From the NCBI GenBank assembly GCA_949358305.1, contig OX442314.1, positions 620,001 through 684,000 on the forward strand: a DNA stretch of 64,000 nucleotides. Reading direction: 5' to 3'. The stretch's first letter is position 1; each line of letters starts with the position of its first letter. The stretch is from Strigamia acuminata (taxonomy: Eukaryota; Arthropoda; Chilopoda; Geophilomorpha; Linotaeniidae). The position numbers and the translations under genes were made by a program. Below are positions 1 through 10,634 of the stretch, in pieces. The notes beneath the pieces were generated by a model. The model was not told the DNA's origin. It searched no databases and worked only from the letters and a program-made list of their open reading frames with translations.

Positions 1-102
1 GTGTCACACTCTAATGGCGTCCTCAATTCTAAAATCTACCATATATAAATAAAAATCTAAGTTCGTTTGTTCAAAATCTTAAATCTCCAAAAGTTCTTCA
101 TC

Positions 103-156
103 GATTTATTTCCACGGGATTTATTTCCACGGGATTTATTTCCACGGGATTTATAT
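103..156. repeat. 17-bp tandem repeat in SCFD1 intron
   Basis: Three direct copies of a 17-base unit containing ATTTATTTCCACGGG, inside the intron that ends at 202. The reverse complement of the same unit (CCCGTGGAAATAAAT) forms the longer array at 45,966-46,140, so this is a dispersed minisatellite family. Confidence 0.85.
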
Positions 157-202
157 GATTAAATTTACAAAAAGTGTTGTTTTATCTTTTTCTTTCTTTC
201 AG

Positions 203-895
203 TATGTTTTCCAAACTAATGTCGCAAGGATCGCAATTCGTGATGGAAGGCGTCAAGAATTTCGTAGTTAAAAAACACGTGAGTTACTCTCGATAGATAT
301 TTCATCGCACATCTCCCAAATTGGCATAATCAAATTCGCTCCCAAGAATTTACCGGTCACGCGGATCGTCGACGCCTTAATGGAAATGAAATCGCTACAA
401 GAAACGGACGACTACCGTTATTTCGACCCCAAGCTTCTCCGCGTCACCGACAGGTGACCGACCCAACGTTTTGAAAAAGAAATCTATTTCACACGAATCG
501 ATTTTTATTTTTCAGTTCGTCCATTCCACGAAACCGATCACCATTCCAAGAGGTTTTTCTTTCTTTTTTATTCCTCAATTTTGTTTATTTCATTTTCGTT
601 TCGATTCAGGCGATAGTGTTTGTCGTCGGCGGAGGAAATTACATCGAGTATCAAAATTTAGTCGATTACGCGAGAGTAAATATCGAAATATCGATTTTTA
701 ATTATTTGTCTTAATAATTGATTTTTTTTATAGAATAAAAGCAGCGGAAATGCTAAAAGGATCGTTTACGGATGTACAAATCTTCAAAGTCCCAACCAGT
801 TTTTGAAACAAGTAGGAAATTACTCGATTAAAAATATCGTCGACTAATTCGATTTTTGCTCGTTGCAGGTGGATCAGTTGGGGAAAGAGATTTAA
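203..895 (+). CDS. SCFD1: SCFD1/SLY1 Sec1-family protein, C-terminal exons (5' part outside window)
   Basis: Sec1/Munc18 protein that binds syntaxin-5-type SNAREs and promotes ER-Golgi membrane fusion. Six exons can be joined in frame: 203-278, 347-453, 516-552, 610-675, 734-811, 869-895 (stop TAA 893-895), all with GT-AG introns of 57-68 bases. The joined peptide follows the C-terminus of animal SCFD1 closely: GVKNFVVKKHNLPVTRIVD, then METDDYRYFDP-like text (here LQETDDYRYFDPKLLR), IVFVVGGGNYIEYQNLVDY, and KRIVYGCTNL before the final residues. The first base of exon 203 completes a codon from an upstream exon, so the gene starts left of the window. A poly(A) signal ATTAAA sits at 947-952, about 50 bases after the stop. 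The assignment rests on remembered family sequence and is strong. Confidence 0.92.
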
Positions 896-1411
896 GAGGA
901 TTTGTCGCGATTGTTTTTGTATAAATCAAAATGTACCGATATATATATTAAAGATAGACTGAGTGTTTTTTGTCGTCCTTGTTGTTGAGCTTCAGAGAAA
1001 GCGCCGCCATTTGTAATTGCGAAAGGCAGTAAAGTTTGCGAGCGCGTGCTATGTAATTTTCGGCAATCTGACAAGATGGGGGCTCCGAGTACCGCCAACA
1101 CCCTAAACTCTGTCATTAGTCGGAGGAAATGATATTAAAGACCGCTTATTACCGAATTCTTCCGATGTAATAACGAAGGAAGCGCGATTCCGTTGAAAAC
1201 AACAAACAAAAATGGCGTCGCGAAAATGGCGCTAAATTTAAAATTTTTTTATTTTTGTACATTGCGTTTTCAATTCTATTTACAAAATGGATTTTTCGTT
1301 GCATTTCGTGCTGGACGATGATTCACGATGAATCATTCGTTCTTCAGGTAGAACCCGGTTGATTCACTCGCCATCGATCGGCAAAATGGCCAAAAATCAA
1401 ACGAAAACACG
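896..1411. other. Convergent 3' regions of SCFD1 and the BMP gene
   Basis: Holds the short SCFD1 3' UTR (ATTAAA at 947-952) and, on the other strand, the BMP 3' UTR with a likely AATAAA at 1,247-1,252 (reads on -). I see no further gene. Confidence 0.5.
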
Positions 1412-2563
1412 TCAGCGACACCCGCAACCTTCGACCACCATTTTGTCGTAGTTTTTGAGCACGACTTTGTCGTACTCGTCGACGTAGAGCATCGAGATGG
1501 GCGTCAGTTCGGTCGGGATGCAACAGGCGCGCGGAATGGCGCCCGGCTTGACGGAATTCACCAACGTCTGCACGATGGCGTGGTTGGTCGCATTCATGTG
1601 CTCGGCGAGCGGGAACGAGCACTCGCCGCGGCAGTAAAACGCGTGGTAGCCGGGCGGAGCGACGATCCAGTCGTTCCAGCCGACGTCCGAGAAATCCACG
1701 TAGAGCGCGTGACGCCGGCACAAATCCCGACGTGCTTTGCGGTTCCTCCGCTTCTCCACGTTCCGCCGAGCGCGGGAACTCGCTCCGGGACGTCCGTCGC
1801 GCGTGAACACGAGCAGGACGGGCGAATGCCACGTGTTTTTGCTCGTCAAAAACACGTGTTCTTCTTTCGGAGCTTTTTGCAAACGAGTTTGCGACACTTC
1901 CACCAAAATCCCGTGATTCGCACGCGCGTCGCGGCGCCATCGCGCCACGCTCGGCAACACGTCGAAGCTTTCCCAGCCGGTTCCGCGCACGTCCACCGTC
2001 CGTGTGTCTAATAAACGCAAAATGGGGTCGTCGTCCATCATTTCCGCGCTCAGAACGTCGTAAACGGAGATTTGTTGACGGGTAAACGGAATTTCCGTTA
2101 ATTTCCGGCGGTAAATTCGCAATTCGGCCGCGGTCGGCTGTTCGGAGTCCGGGATGTCGGACAAGTTGAAGCGGAAAACGAAGCGGAAAGGTCCGTTGGA
2201 AACGTCGTCCGGCGTCTCTGAATGAGTGAAAATTAAATTAAAAAACTACAAATTTAAAGGAAAATTACCCGCGTGAGTGTAACTTCGGACGGTGTTGGCG
2301 TCGTTCGTGTCGCGGCGCACGAAATGCGTCGTGTCCGAATATTCGGACGTGAAGCGCCGTTGGAGTTTGTAGAGTTGGAGCAAGGGAGACGAGACGGAGA
2401 CGGAGCCGGCCACGTCTCGTCGCAAACGAGGTCGAGTTTTGAAGCCGAAGAGCTGAAGAAAAGTGGCGAGCACGGCCCGTTCGGGTTGAGCGGGGCCGGG
2501 CTGCACGAAGGCGGCGAGGAGAAGCGCCGCGACGAGCGAGACCGAGACCGAGGCGCGGTGCAT
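1412..2563 (-). CDS. BMP2/4 (dpp): BMP2/4 (decapentaplegic-type) TGF-beta ligand precursor
   Basis: Secreted dimeric morphogen that signals through type I/II serine kinase receptors and Smad1/5; dpp in flies. Two coding exons: 2563..2269 and 2217..1412, a 51-base GT-AG intron, 366 codons. I chose the ATG at 2563 because it begins a clear signal peptide ([19 protein letters not shown]) and lies below a TATA box; the upstream in-frame ATG at 2767 lies above that TATA box. A short propeptide leads to basic furin-type sites ([12 protein letters not shown] near residue 255-265). The mature domain has all seven cystine-knot cysteines (CRRHALY, FYCRGEC, ACC, GCGCR) and the BMP2/4 hallmark [15 protein letters not shown]. 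The propeptide is shorter than in vertebrate BMP2/4 (about 400 residues in total). The mature domain is almost diagnostic for BMP2/4 against BMP5-8. Confidence 0.95.
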
Positions 2564-2734
2564 CGCAGAGAAGCGAGCGAGCGAGTGGAAAGGGTGCGAG
2601 TAATGGATTGACTTTAACAGGCAGAGACAGAGACCAGTTCGAATCGGATGAATGCGCGCGCAACGGCGATGATGTAACGACGGAGTCGAAGGGACCCAAA
2701 ACGGGCCAAAACGGGTCACTCGTTTCGGACCCGT

Positions 2735-2741
2735 TTTTATA
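2735..2741 (-). promoter_or_regulatory. TATA box of the BMP2/4 gene
   Basis: TATAAAA on the minus strand, 172 bases above the chosen ATG, so transcription would begin near 2705-2710 with a 5' UTR of about 145 bases. Position and exact match to the consensus support it; no transcript data. Confidence 0.6.
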
Positions 2742-2769
2742 GAGCCATTTAAGGGTTTCATAAACAACT

Positions 2770-3364
2770 GAGATTCATTTTTTTAATTTATTTTTTATTT
2801 TTTTGCGTGTTGGTAAGTGCTGGTTTATTTTCGTTTGATGAGTAATGTTTTTATTTTTAATTTTCGTGTTTTATTGTTTTTATCATTTTGACCTTTAGCG
2901 CGAAACTAGTTAAAGGCCGCTGCATTCCAGAGCTCGACCACCAACGGGTGGGCATCGGATGGAAGGAAATTTGTGCTAAAACGTGGAAAGAATGAGATTT
3001 GTATCATTTGATGAGGGAAAAAAATTTTTGTTTTGAATTATTTGACTGTTTTTCTGCAACCGTGCAACCGTTTGTTTTGAATGTTTTCAACGCAGTGGCG
3101 CTATCTGATGAGAGAAATTTGCGTTTTTTTTATACGGAAATGTAGGAAATATACGGAAATATAAAAAAGAGAATTTAGATTTGGGAATTTGTTTCCAGAA
3201 AATAAATAACGGTTTTTGTTTTTTTTCCTTCTTCAAATTATTCATATTCGGTTGGACCAATCAGAAACGCGTATTTTTTGACTTCGCAATTTGATTTTCG
3301 TTTCAATGGCGGATGCGTGTTGTTGGAGTTAGAAGTTAGAACTTAAGGACTTTACGCACATTTA
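2770..3364. other. Intergenic region and CDKN3 5' UTR exon
   Basis: No coding region seen. The right end is probably a CDKN3 5' UTR exon ending at 3364, because a strong GTAAGT donor at 3365 pairs with a pyrimidine-rich acceptor at 3421-3422 just before the ATG. No TATA box is obvious for CDKN3. Confidence 0.4.
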
Positions 3365-3424
3365 GTAAGTCCATTTCGATCCAAATCGGGCAAATTGATT
3401 GACAAATTTAATTTTTTTCCAGCA

Positions 3425-4389
3425 ATGGCGTCGTCGGGATTTGATTCGTCCTCCGATGAAGAAACTCAGTCAACCATCGACACTTCGTCTCTGCAGATCG
3501 ATTGGTAAAGCGAATAATAACGGTTTTTAGACTGAAAAATTAATTAATTAAATTAAATCTACAGGATCGATTTGTCGGCGATAGGCTTCCCTAACTCCGT
3601 GGCCATCAGCCAATTGCCAGGCTGCAAATTTAAGAACAATTGGCGCAACTTGAAAAACGATTTGCGCAAGTTTGGAAAAGGAAAAACGAATGGATTTGTT
3701 TTAATTTAATTTAATTTAATTTAATTTGCAGTAACGTTGACCAACGCCGGCATCCAGAGTGTCTACGTGTTGTTGACGAGCGGCGAATTGCGGAAATATC
3801 GAGCGAATAATCTGCTCAACGAATACGATTCGCGGGGCATCGACGTGCACCATTATCCGTTTCCCGACGGCACTGTTCCGACCATCGACACAGTCATGCA
3901 CTTCATCTACGATTTGAAACGAGATCTCGACAAACTGCACAAAATTCTCATCCAGTAAATTTTTAAAAATTAAAAAAATTTTTTAAAATTTTTAATTTTT
4001 AATTTTTTTAATTTTTAATTTTTAATTTTTATTTAATTTTTTTAATTTTCTAGTTGTTATGGCGGATTGGGGAGATCGTGTTTACGTAATTTGCGTGCAT
4101 TATTTTTTCCTGAATTTTAAATAATTAATGAAAATTTTAGTTGTCGCGTGTTTTATGCTGCATTTGGACGATTCTTTGGTTCCGGACGCTGTGATTGAAA
4201 TTTTCCGTTCTATTCGCGGCGCAGGCGCAATTCAGACGGTTAAAGTAATTTATTAAAATAGAAATTTTAAATAATTTTTAAATATTTTGTTTTCCCTTTC
4301 AGCAATACAATTTTATTCAAGATTTTCGCAAATTGAGGGAAATTTACGACCAATCGGCACCGGACGACCCTCGCTCGCTGTCCCGATAA
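3425..4389 (+). CDS. CDKN3: CDKN3/KAP cyclin-dependent kinase-associated phosphatase
   Basis: Dual-specificity phosphatase that removes the activating T-loop phosphate from CDK2 after cyclin loss. Six coding exons: 3425-3504, 3565-3665, 3732-3954, 4054-4085, 4141-4244, 4303-4389 (stop 4387-4389), 208 residues against 212 in human. The text matches the family from end to end: N-terminal DSSDEE-type acidic start (FDSSSDEETQ), QLPGCKFKNNWRN, GELRKYRANNLL, the catalytic loop HCYGGLGRSC containing the CX5R nucleophile and arginine, and GAGAIQTVKQYNF near the end. Intron 2 must use a GC donor: splicing at GCAAGT (3666) keeps the reading frame, whereas the GT at 3670 shifts it. The neighbouring SLC30A6 gene converges on it, stop to stop 79 bases apart. 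Confidence 0.93.
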
Positions 4390-4468
4390 ATTTTCATACA
4401 AAATTAAATTATAACTTGTAAACAACGAACGAAAAATTAATTTCGTCGCATTAAAACATAATCATCGA

Positions 4469-6777
4469 TCAATTTCCGTTTATTTTAACGATCGTGTCGC
4501 TGGCATTGGGCACGGCTGGATTTTGCAGATACGAACTGTAATTCGAATGCGTTTTGAGTTGTCCCACGTGGCCTTCCTGCGCCTGCGTCGTTTTATTGGC
4601 TCCCGTCAATCGCGCCGTGTCGCTGAGCAACTGGAAAGTCGTGTGACTTCGCGTCCAATCGTCTTTGAACACTTGCACCGTCAATTCTTTGACTAAATTC
4701 GACAAACGATCCACAATATGCGCTAATACTAATTGCTCGTTGGCGTCCCGACGAATTCGCACGTGCAGGGAACCAGCCTAAACGAAAAATAAGCGGAAAT
4801 AATTAAAAAAAATTGAAAAAAAGATGAAAATAATTGAAAAATTGAAAAAAAAGGTGAAAATAATTGAAAAATTGAAAAAAAGGTGAAAAAAATTGAAAAA
4901 TTGAAAAAAAAGGTGAAAATTATTAAAAAATTGAAAAAAAGATGAAAATAATTGAAAAATTGAAAAAAAAGCGAAAATAATTAAAAAAATTAAAAAAAGC
5001 GAAAATTAATTGAAAAATAGAAGAAAAAAAGCGAATATAATTGAAAATTAGAAAAAAAAGCGAAAATAATTGAAAAATAGAGCGAAAAAAATAGAAAACT
5101 TGAAAAAAAAAGCGAAAAAAATCGTAAAATTGAAAAAAAAGCGAAAATAATTAAAATATTGAAAAAATAAGCGAAAATAATTGAAAAATAAGCGAAGAGA
5201 TTGAAAAATTGGAGAAAAAAAGCGAAAAGATTGAATTTTCTTATCGATTTTCACCATAACGCCGAGCGACAATGTCCAGAAATGTTCGTTGCGGAACTCG
5301 AGGACCCCGTCGAGTGTGGAGGCCTCGCGCAGACATTTATCCAACTGACCCACGATGTGCGAAGGAGTGGTTTGAAGCAATATTTTGCCGCTGTAAACGC
5401 TCATCGGGAACATGGTACCCCAAGTCATGAGCGCGATGCACACGGCGAACATCGGATCGGCGAAAACAAAACTCCTAATACAATGCTACACTAGTGACTT
5501 GTTTTTCTTTATCTATTAAATCTCGTTTACTTCATTTCCACGAGAAAATGCGTTACTAGCAGCGCGATACCGCCCGAAAACGCAATGAGCACCATCGGAT
5601 TGACGCGCGGCAACAGCAGTCGGCTAAAACCGGGAATTAAATGACACAAACTAAAAAAAAAAAAAATTTAAATTAAATTAAATTTAAAATTAAATTTCGA
5701 TTCCACCTTTGGCTCAAGTCTGCCACGTGCTCCTGCAAGCAACTCGAGCTGGACGCGGAGATGACGTGACCCCAAGCGGACGAATTTGTACAGAAAGTGA
5801 CTATTAAATGCCACACGAAAGCCACGGATCCGGCAACGAGAAAATGACCTCTAGAAATGATTGCAAATCAATAGTTTTCAATGATTTTCCAATATCGAGC
5901 TTACGTGCGCACGTCGGGCCTAAACAAAACCCTTTCGACGCTTTCTTTGATGATGAAAAGCGCTCCCAATTGGGCTAAAATGGTGCAGGAAAACACGGAG
6001 AGAACTTCGAGACGTTCGTAACCGAACGTGTGTGTGGCGGTGGGCGTCTGTTGCTCGATCCAAATGCTCAATAAGCACGTGAGTAACCTGAAATGAATGA
6101 ATTAATTAATTCATCACTAAATTTCGATCGATAATCGATTTAGACGGCGATCTTACACCATGAAATCAAAAATGGTTAAATACGTGTACGCGGACAGAGC
6201 TGAAATATTAAAAAATGCATTTAATTTTATTTTATTTAAATTAATTTAATTTTATTTTACCCATGCTGTTTGATGATTGACAGCGAGCCAATAGGAAAAT
6301 CGTGCACGCAACATTGAGTACACTCAGCCACAGGATTTTCTTGGACTATATAAATACAAAGTTGTGTATTTTTATTTTTTCTAAGTTACGGCGCTCACTC
6401 TTTGGTCCGAATATACAATTTTTAATTGTTTGGCGAACGATGAGAAGATGGTTAAAGTTGGTTTGCTGAATGGTTTGATGAGACCCTGAAAAATATATTC
6501 GTTTTTAGAAATATTTTTATTTTTTAAATTTTATTTGCACTTACAGACGTGTGGGTGGTTTTGTTGGATGGTCCTCTGAGTCGAAGGTCGGTGATTAAGT
6601 CTGTCAAAGGAAATGTGATGGATATTTTGAGGGTGTTTGAGGATTCGAGTGGACATTACCGGGCGTGGCGGAGAGTCTAGGCGTCGTGTTTGATGTTAAC
6701 TTGGCGTCGGGGGATCTGTCGTCGTTGATCACTTCTGGGATGTTGATATTCGTGAAATTGTAGTTTTTCTCATCCAT
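4469..6777 (-). CDS. SLC30A6: SLC30A6/ZnT6 cation-diffusion-facilitator subunit
   Basis: Member of the CDF zinc transporter family; in vertebrates ZnT6 lacks part of the zinc site and works as a partner of ZnT5, loading zinc into early secretory compartments. Ten exons join in frame: 6777..6660, 6600..6545, 6485..6399, 6345..6261, 6199..6157, 6087..5905, 5850..5707, 5650..5531, 5474..5255, 4777..4469, giving 454 residues (human 461). Diagnostic stretches are LSAYTYLTIFDF, FGYERLEVLSVF, CLQEHVADLS, MFPMSVYSGKILLQTT, HIVGQLDKCLREASTLDGV, RNEHFWTL and HVRIRRDANEQLVLAH. Introns are short except the ninth, which is expanded by an A-rich minisatellite. The first exon (about 40 residues) is less conserved, and that start is chosen as the only ATG leading in frame into the conserved part. 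Confidence 0.93.
4795..5225. repeat. A-rich minisatellite in SLC30A6 intron 9
   Basis: Degenerate tandem array built on GAAAAATTGAAAAAAA with GGTGAAAAT or GCGAAAAT inserts, period roughly 28-40 bases. It fills the intron between exons at 4777 and 5255. The same motif family fills an intron of the nesprin gene (47,222-47,640). Confidence 0.8.
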
Positions 6778-7350
6778 TTTTCCGATTTAAAAATCGTAAA
6801 ATGTAGCGTATGTTTACTAGTAGGACGCCGCCATTTTGGGAGTGGTTCGAGTAATCTTTTTTGAGCAACGGCTATTGGTTAAAATTTTTAAGATACATCT
6901 TCCCATAATTTGTTTATTGTCGCAGATGCGGTAAAAAAGACGATTTTTTTTGTCGGTAATTAGTAAATTTTTATTTATGACCTACGATCAGTCACCTGTC
7001 TTGATTAGTGCGCCTTTTGTTTATAAATAATATCGCAAGATGTCGCTGTTCAGCTGGTAGAAATTAATTTACTCCGTAATTTAATTTCTGTATTTTTACA
7101 GACAATCCAAGGCGGAATTGATAGGGATCGAATTAACCAAACTGGAATATCTGAACAACGTGACCACGGATTCTTTTTGAGTATTTTGGTCTAAAAGTGA
7201 GTTTTTGGACCTAATAGTGAGTTTTTATAATATATATATATATAATTTTGGACCTAATAGTGAGTTTTTTATTATTTATAATTTTACGTCAAAAGTAAAA
7301 TTATAAATAATATCACAAGAAGTCGCTGTTCAGCTGCTAGAAATCGAGGC
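6778..7350. other. Region upstream of SLC30A6; local duplication and doubtful exon
   Basis: No firm gene. A block around 7,022-7,062 (TCGCTGTTCAGCTG core) recurs at about 7,301-7,345, and a TTGGACCTAATAGTGAG motif recurs around 7,208 and 7,245. On +, 7,102-7,180 could be an exon (acceptor TTTTTACAG at 7,101, then a frame reading QSKAELIGIELTKLEYLNN and a stop), but the obvious upstream exon starting MSLFSW would splice into a stop codon, so any gene here is broken or wrongly modelled. Confidence 0.25.
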
Positions 7351-7360
7351 AGTCACATTG

Positions 7361-7838
7361 TAGTGACCCTAGTGGTCACTAGAAGGGTTAAAGTTAATTT
7401 CCCTTACCAGAAATGTGTCTGGAAATTATTATCTTATATTTTGTATTTTTTATGCCTGGTTGAGGAAATCAGGCATAACTTGGAGAATCCTGTGAGTGGT
7501 TGCCAGGGCAACCAGCCCATGAGTCTTTTATCTAACAGGAAATGCATCCTGTGAGGAGTTTTCCTCCTCAGTCTAAAACCAGTTCTGTCATGAAAAAGTC
7601 ACCCAAATATTGCTCTCTGAAAACACTAAAATTCACTGTGGCAATTATGACTACTTTGACATATTTTGGACTCATTCTTGTGTTAACACATTGTTAACAT
7701 GAGAGCTTTGTCTTGCTGTTAAAAGCCTTTAACAGTGGGATTTCCAGTCTTGCTGTGAACAATTTCACAGAGGGATATTTCTTCTTGCTGTTGTGAGAAT
7801 CCAGCAGTGAGATTTCTTCTTGCTTTGTTTGAGCAAAG
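7361..7838 (+). repeat. Hairpin-chain repeat, copy A
   Basis: A chain of eleven short inverted repeats: 7361-7381, 7407-7422, 7452-7476, 7498-7513, 7535-7552, 7553-7569, 7681-7699, 7716-7735, 7753-7770, 7788-7807, 7823-7838. Arms are 5-8 bases, loops 2-11. The last four are spaced regularly every 35-37 bases and joined by near-constant linkers of the type GGGATATTTCTTCTTG. A second copy lies on the minus strand at 24,281-24,882; the two align through loops and linkers while many stems differ. I know no family name for it. Confidence 0.75.
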
Positions 7839-8171
7839 TGGGAAATTTGTCCCGATCAACAAATTGGATTCGTTGGTAAGTAGAGATTTATTTAGCCCAG
7901 AATTACGTCCGAATTTATTCCACACTACGGAGATTCATCTGATCATCATTGTAAATCCGAATTGTGTCGGAACGTTTTCCCGGAGAAGTGAAAGTTCGGA
8001 AATTTGTTCGTTTCCAGCGAGCGTTGAGTGAAGAACGAGGTTCGAGAGCGAGTGACAAGTCTTCGCCGCCATTTCATCGCCAGCGAAACCCATTGTTGTC
8101 GACGCCGTTTTACTATTATTTTCCATCTTATTTATCATTTAATTATCTCAATGTATAATTTTAGTCTTTAA

Positions 8172-8793
8172 CCCTAGCAGCCCCAACCTAAAAATAAATC
8201 CCTACTCACCCAACCCGGGTCATTTTTGACCCCAAACAAGATGGCCGCCGCAGCGCATGGACGCATGTTCGTGTCCAAATGATTCGATGATTTTTCGGTT
8301 TATTTGACATCTAACTTCAGTTATTTTGGTATTTTTGGTGTGTGATAACATTAGAGTTAATAATAGCAAAACATTACTTTGTAACAAAGGTTAAGCGGCA
8401 ACAATACCGCACCATGAAATACCGCAACACACGGACGGTACGGTACCGGCGGCCATGCACCAGTTCGTCCTAGCGACGTTACGAAAAATCGATCGTTTTA
8501 GTTAAAATATCAGTTGTTTTAGAAAAAAATGATGGTTTTAGTAAAAATAAATATCAGTTTGGACAAAAAAATGACATTTTCGACCTTAAAATTGTGTATT
8601 TAGCCCAAAATCGAAGTTATTAGCAAAAAAAAAAAAATTTACAATTATCAGTCCCCATATTTTTTTTATCGTTGTAAATGATAAAAAAGCAAAATACAAA
8701 AAAAATCAGAAAGAAAAACATTTTTTTTAATAGAAAAAAAAATAAAAAACACTTTCCAGGGTCAAAATTGACCCTAGGTTGGGGTGGGGAGGG
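8172..8793. mobile_element. piggyBac-like non-autonomous element
   Basis: Flanked by TTAA on both sides (8168-8171 and 8794-8797). Ends are CCCTAGCAGCCCCAACCTA and, inverted, CCCTCCCCACCCCAACCTA, with subterminal GGGTCA...TGACCC palindromes. TTAA target and CCC/GGG ends are the piggyBac signature. No transposase ORF. A related element occurs at 40,251-41,520. Confidence 0.8.
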
Positions 8794-8797
8794 TTAA

Positions 8798-9282
8798 TTT
8801 ATCATATTTTTGTATTTCCTTTCCAAAGTTAAGTGAATTTGTTCGCCATAAAAGAATAAATTCAGTAGTTTGTTTTAAGAAATAATTGTAATTACGCAGT
8901 ATTTAGAGTTTTTAGAGATTAAGTTGAGAATTAGTCTGTGTAGGATAAGTCCCGTCGCGGCATCAACGAAAAGGAATATTATCTGTAGTCTTATAGAAAT
9001 ATTTTGGCTTGTTACAACATGTAATTTTGCTTCTTCTGTCTTCTCGCTCCCATTTTTGTACCCTTGCTGGAGATACTGTATACCAGAAGTAACTTTAAAA
9101 TTGTGAAAGAAAGTAAAAAGGCTTTGTCACACAATCTATTCTTGATTTTATTTCTGCATGCACAAAGCTAAAATATCAAGCATTTTAATTGAACAAAATT
9201 TAATTTTTGGACTCCACAGCCAACTGCACAAGTTGCTTGTAACAATTCCCAAACAACTCTGCTGTTTTAGATGCAAAAGATC
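8798..9282. other. No feature recognised
   Basis: AT-rich sequence between a piggyBac-like element and an integrase remnant. Short ORFs here show no family resemblance or splice context that I can support. Confidence 0.4.
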
Positions 9283-9480
9283 CTGCAAAGTCTGTCAACG
9301 GTTTAAATTTCCCAACTTAAATCCTCCAGGCAGCAAAGTTCGGAAAGACACTGTGGGTCGTTTTGTGTCTACATCTTCATAGTCCTGGAGTCCCTTTCAG
9401 GAATGGTTGATTTGATCACGGTTAAAGATGTTACCACGAGGACAATGCTGGGTGCCTTCAGACAGGCTGCTTGCATATCG
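9283..9480 (+). pseudogene. LTR-retrotransposon integrase remnant (copy 1)
   Basis: Reads CKVCQRFKFPNLNP, then after a deletion VGRFVS and LESLSGMVDLITVKDV. This is the end of the integrase zinc-binding region and the start of the rve core. Compared with the longer copy at 25,115-25,399 it has lost part of the core and is frame-broken. Confidence 0.65.
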
Positions 9481-9488
9481 TATATCGT

Positions 9489-10228
9489 TATACTTTCAGA
9501 TTCTCGGTCGTATCAAAATCTCGGGTTTCCGAGACGAGATCCGACGGTCCCGAGACGAGATCTCGTACGAGACCGAGACCGAAAACGAGATTCGACCGTA
9601 CAATGGCGGCCGAGCTCCGGCCGCATACGATCACGCAAATTCGGCCAAAAATCGGCCGCATTCGATCGTACAATTGCAGCCGAGCTTCGGCCGCATTAAA
9701 TCGAACAAATGCGGCAGAAAATCGGCCGCATTCGACCGTATAATTGTGGTCGAGCTCCGGCCGCATACGATCACGCAAATTCGGCCAAAAATCGGCCGCA
9801 TTCGATCATACAATTGCAGCCGAGCTTCGGCCGCATTAGATCGAACAAATGCGGCAGAAAATCGGCCGCATTCGACCGTATAGTTGCGGCCGAGCTCCGG
9901 CCGCATACGATCACGCAAATGCGGGCGAAAATCGGCCGCGTTTGATCGTACAATTGCAGCCGAGCTCCGGCCGCATTAGATCGTACATTTGCGGCCGAAA
10001 ATCGGCCGTATTTTATCGTTGACGTGACGTGACAGTTTGTAGCTGTTACAAGATACAATAAAAATCGTACAATTAACGTTTCGACTCGTATCGTTAATTG
10101 TACGTTTTTTATTGAATCTCGTGTATAATCTCGTGCTGAAATACGAGACCGAGACCGAGATCTCGAACCGAAAAAGGCCCGAGATTGCCGAGACCGAGAT
10201 CCCGAGACGAGCGAGATCTGAAAGTATA
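9489..10228. mobile_element. 740-bp non-autonomous DNA transposon with 140-bp internal repeats
   Basis: Terminal inverted repeats TATACTTTCAGAT and ATCTGAAAGTATA, flanked by GTATATCGT (9480-9488 and 10229-10237). The matching place in copy 2 (around 25,393-25,412) lacks the element and has a single extra-free run of the ATATCGT motif, confirming the borders. A 9-base duplication would suggest a MULE-type element; because the target is itself repetitive, an 8-base hAT-type reading is also possible. The interior has about three copies of a 140-bp repeat (starts at 9612, 9752, 9892), each a dimer of 70-bp units rich in CGGCCGCAT and GATCGTACAATTG palindromes. No ORF of its own. Confidence 0.85.
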
Positions 10229-10634
10229 GTATATCGTATATCGTAGCCAGTTATAAGAGATGCTAGGAAATAAGTTCCTCTTTGTAACAAACATGTCTTG
10301 GTATACTTTGTGAACTGATAAAACGTTGTCCTATTTTCTAATTGGCTGAGCCGTATTACGCCTAACTGTGGACTGTGCTCTACTTCGTGGAAAAGTAGTT
10401 CTGTTTTTTTTCAATGAATTACAGTGTAAAAAGTGATTAGAATGATGTTTATTGATTTTATTTATCTGATAATAAAATATTTATTTTATTTGCTAAAATA
10501 AGCTTTTCCCCTTTTAATCAATCAAACGGTTTGTTGGTTTCTTTTGGCAGGTAATCAAAGGTTTAGTTATTTATTGGTTGTTTTGCTTACAAGTTAGTTA
10601 GATTACAATTCTGGTGTTATGGGCAACTTTTTTG

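Noticed and set aside
892-1116. 74-codon minus ORF next to SCFD1
   Set aside because: Overlaps the SCFD1 end and 3' UTR, no splice context or resemblance to any family.
1344-2011. Other-frame ORFs across the BMP exon (both strands)
   Set aside because: GC-rich shadows; only the frame with the seven-cysteine TGF-beta domain is supported.
9428-10058. Several overlapping ORFs on both strands in the 740-bp element
   Set aside because: The 140-bp repeats are free of stops in several frames; similar proteins on both strands are a sign of palindromic DNA, not genes.
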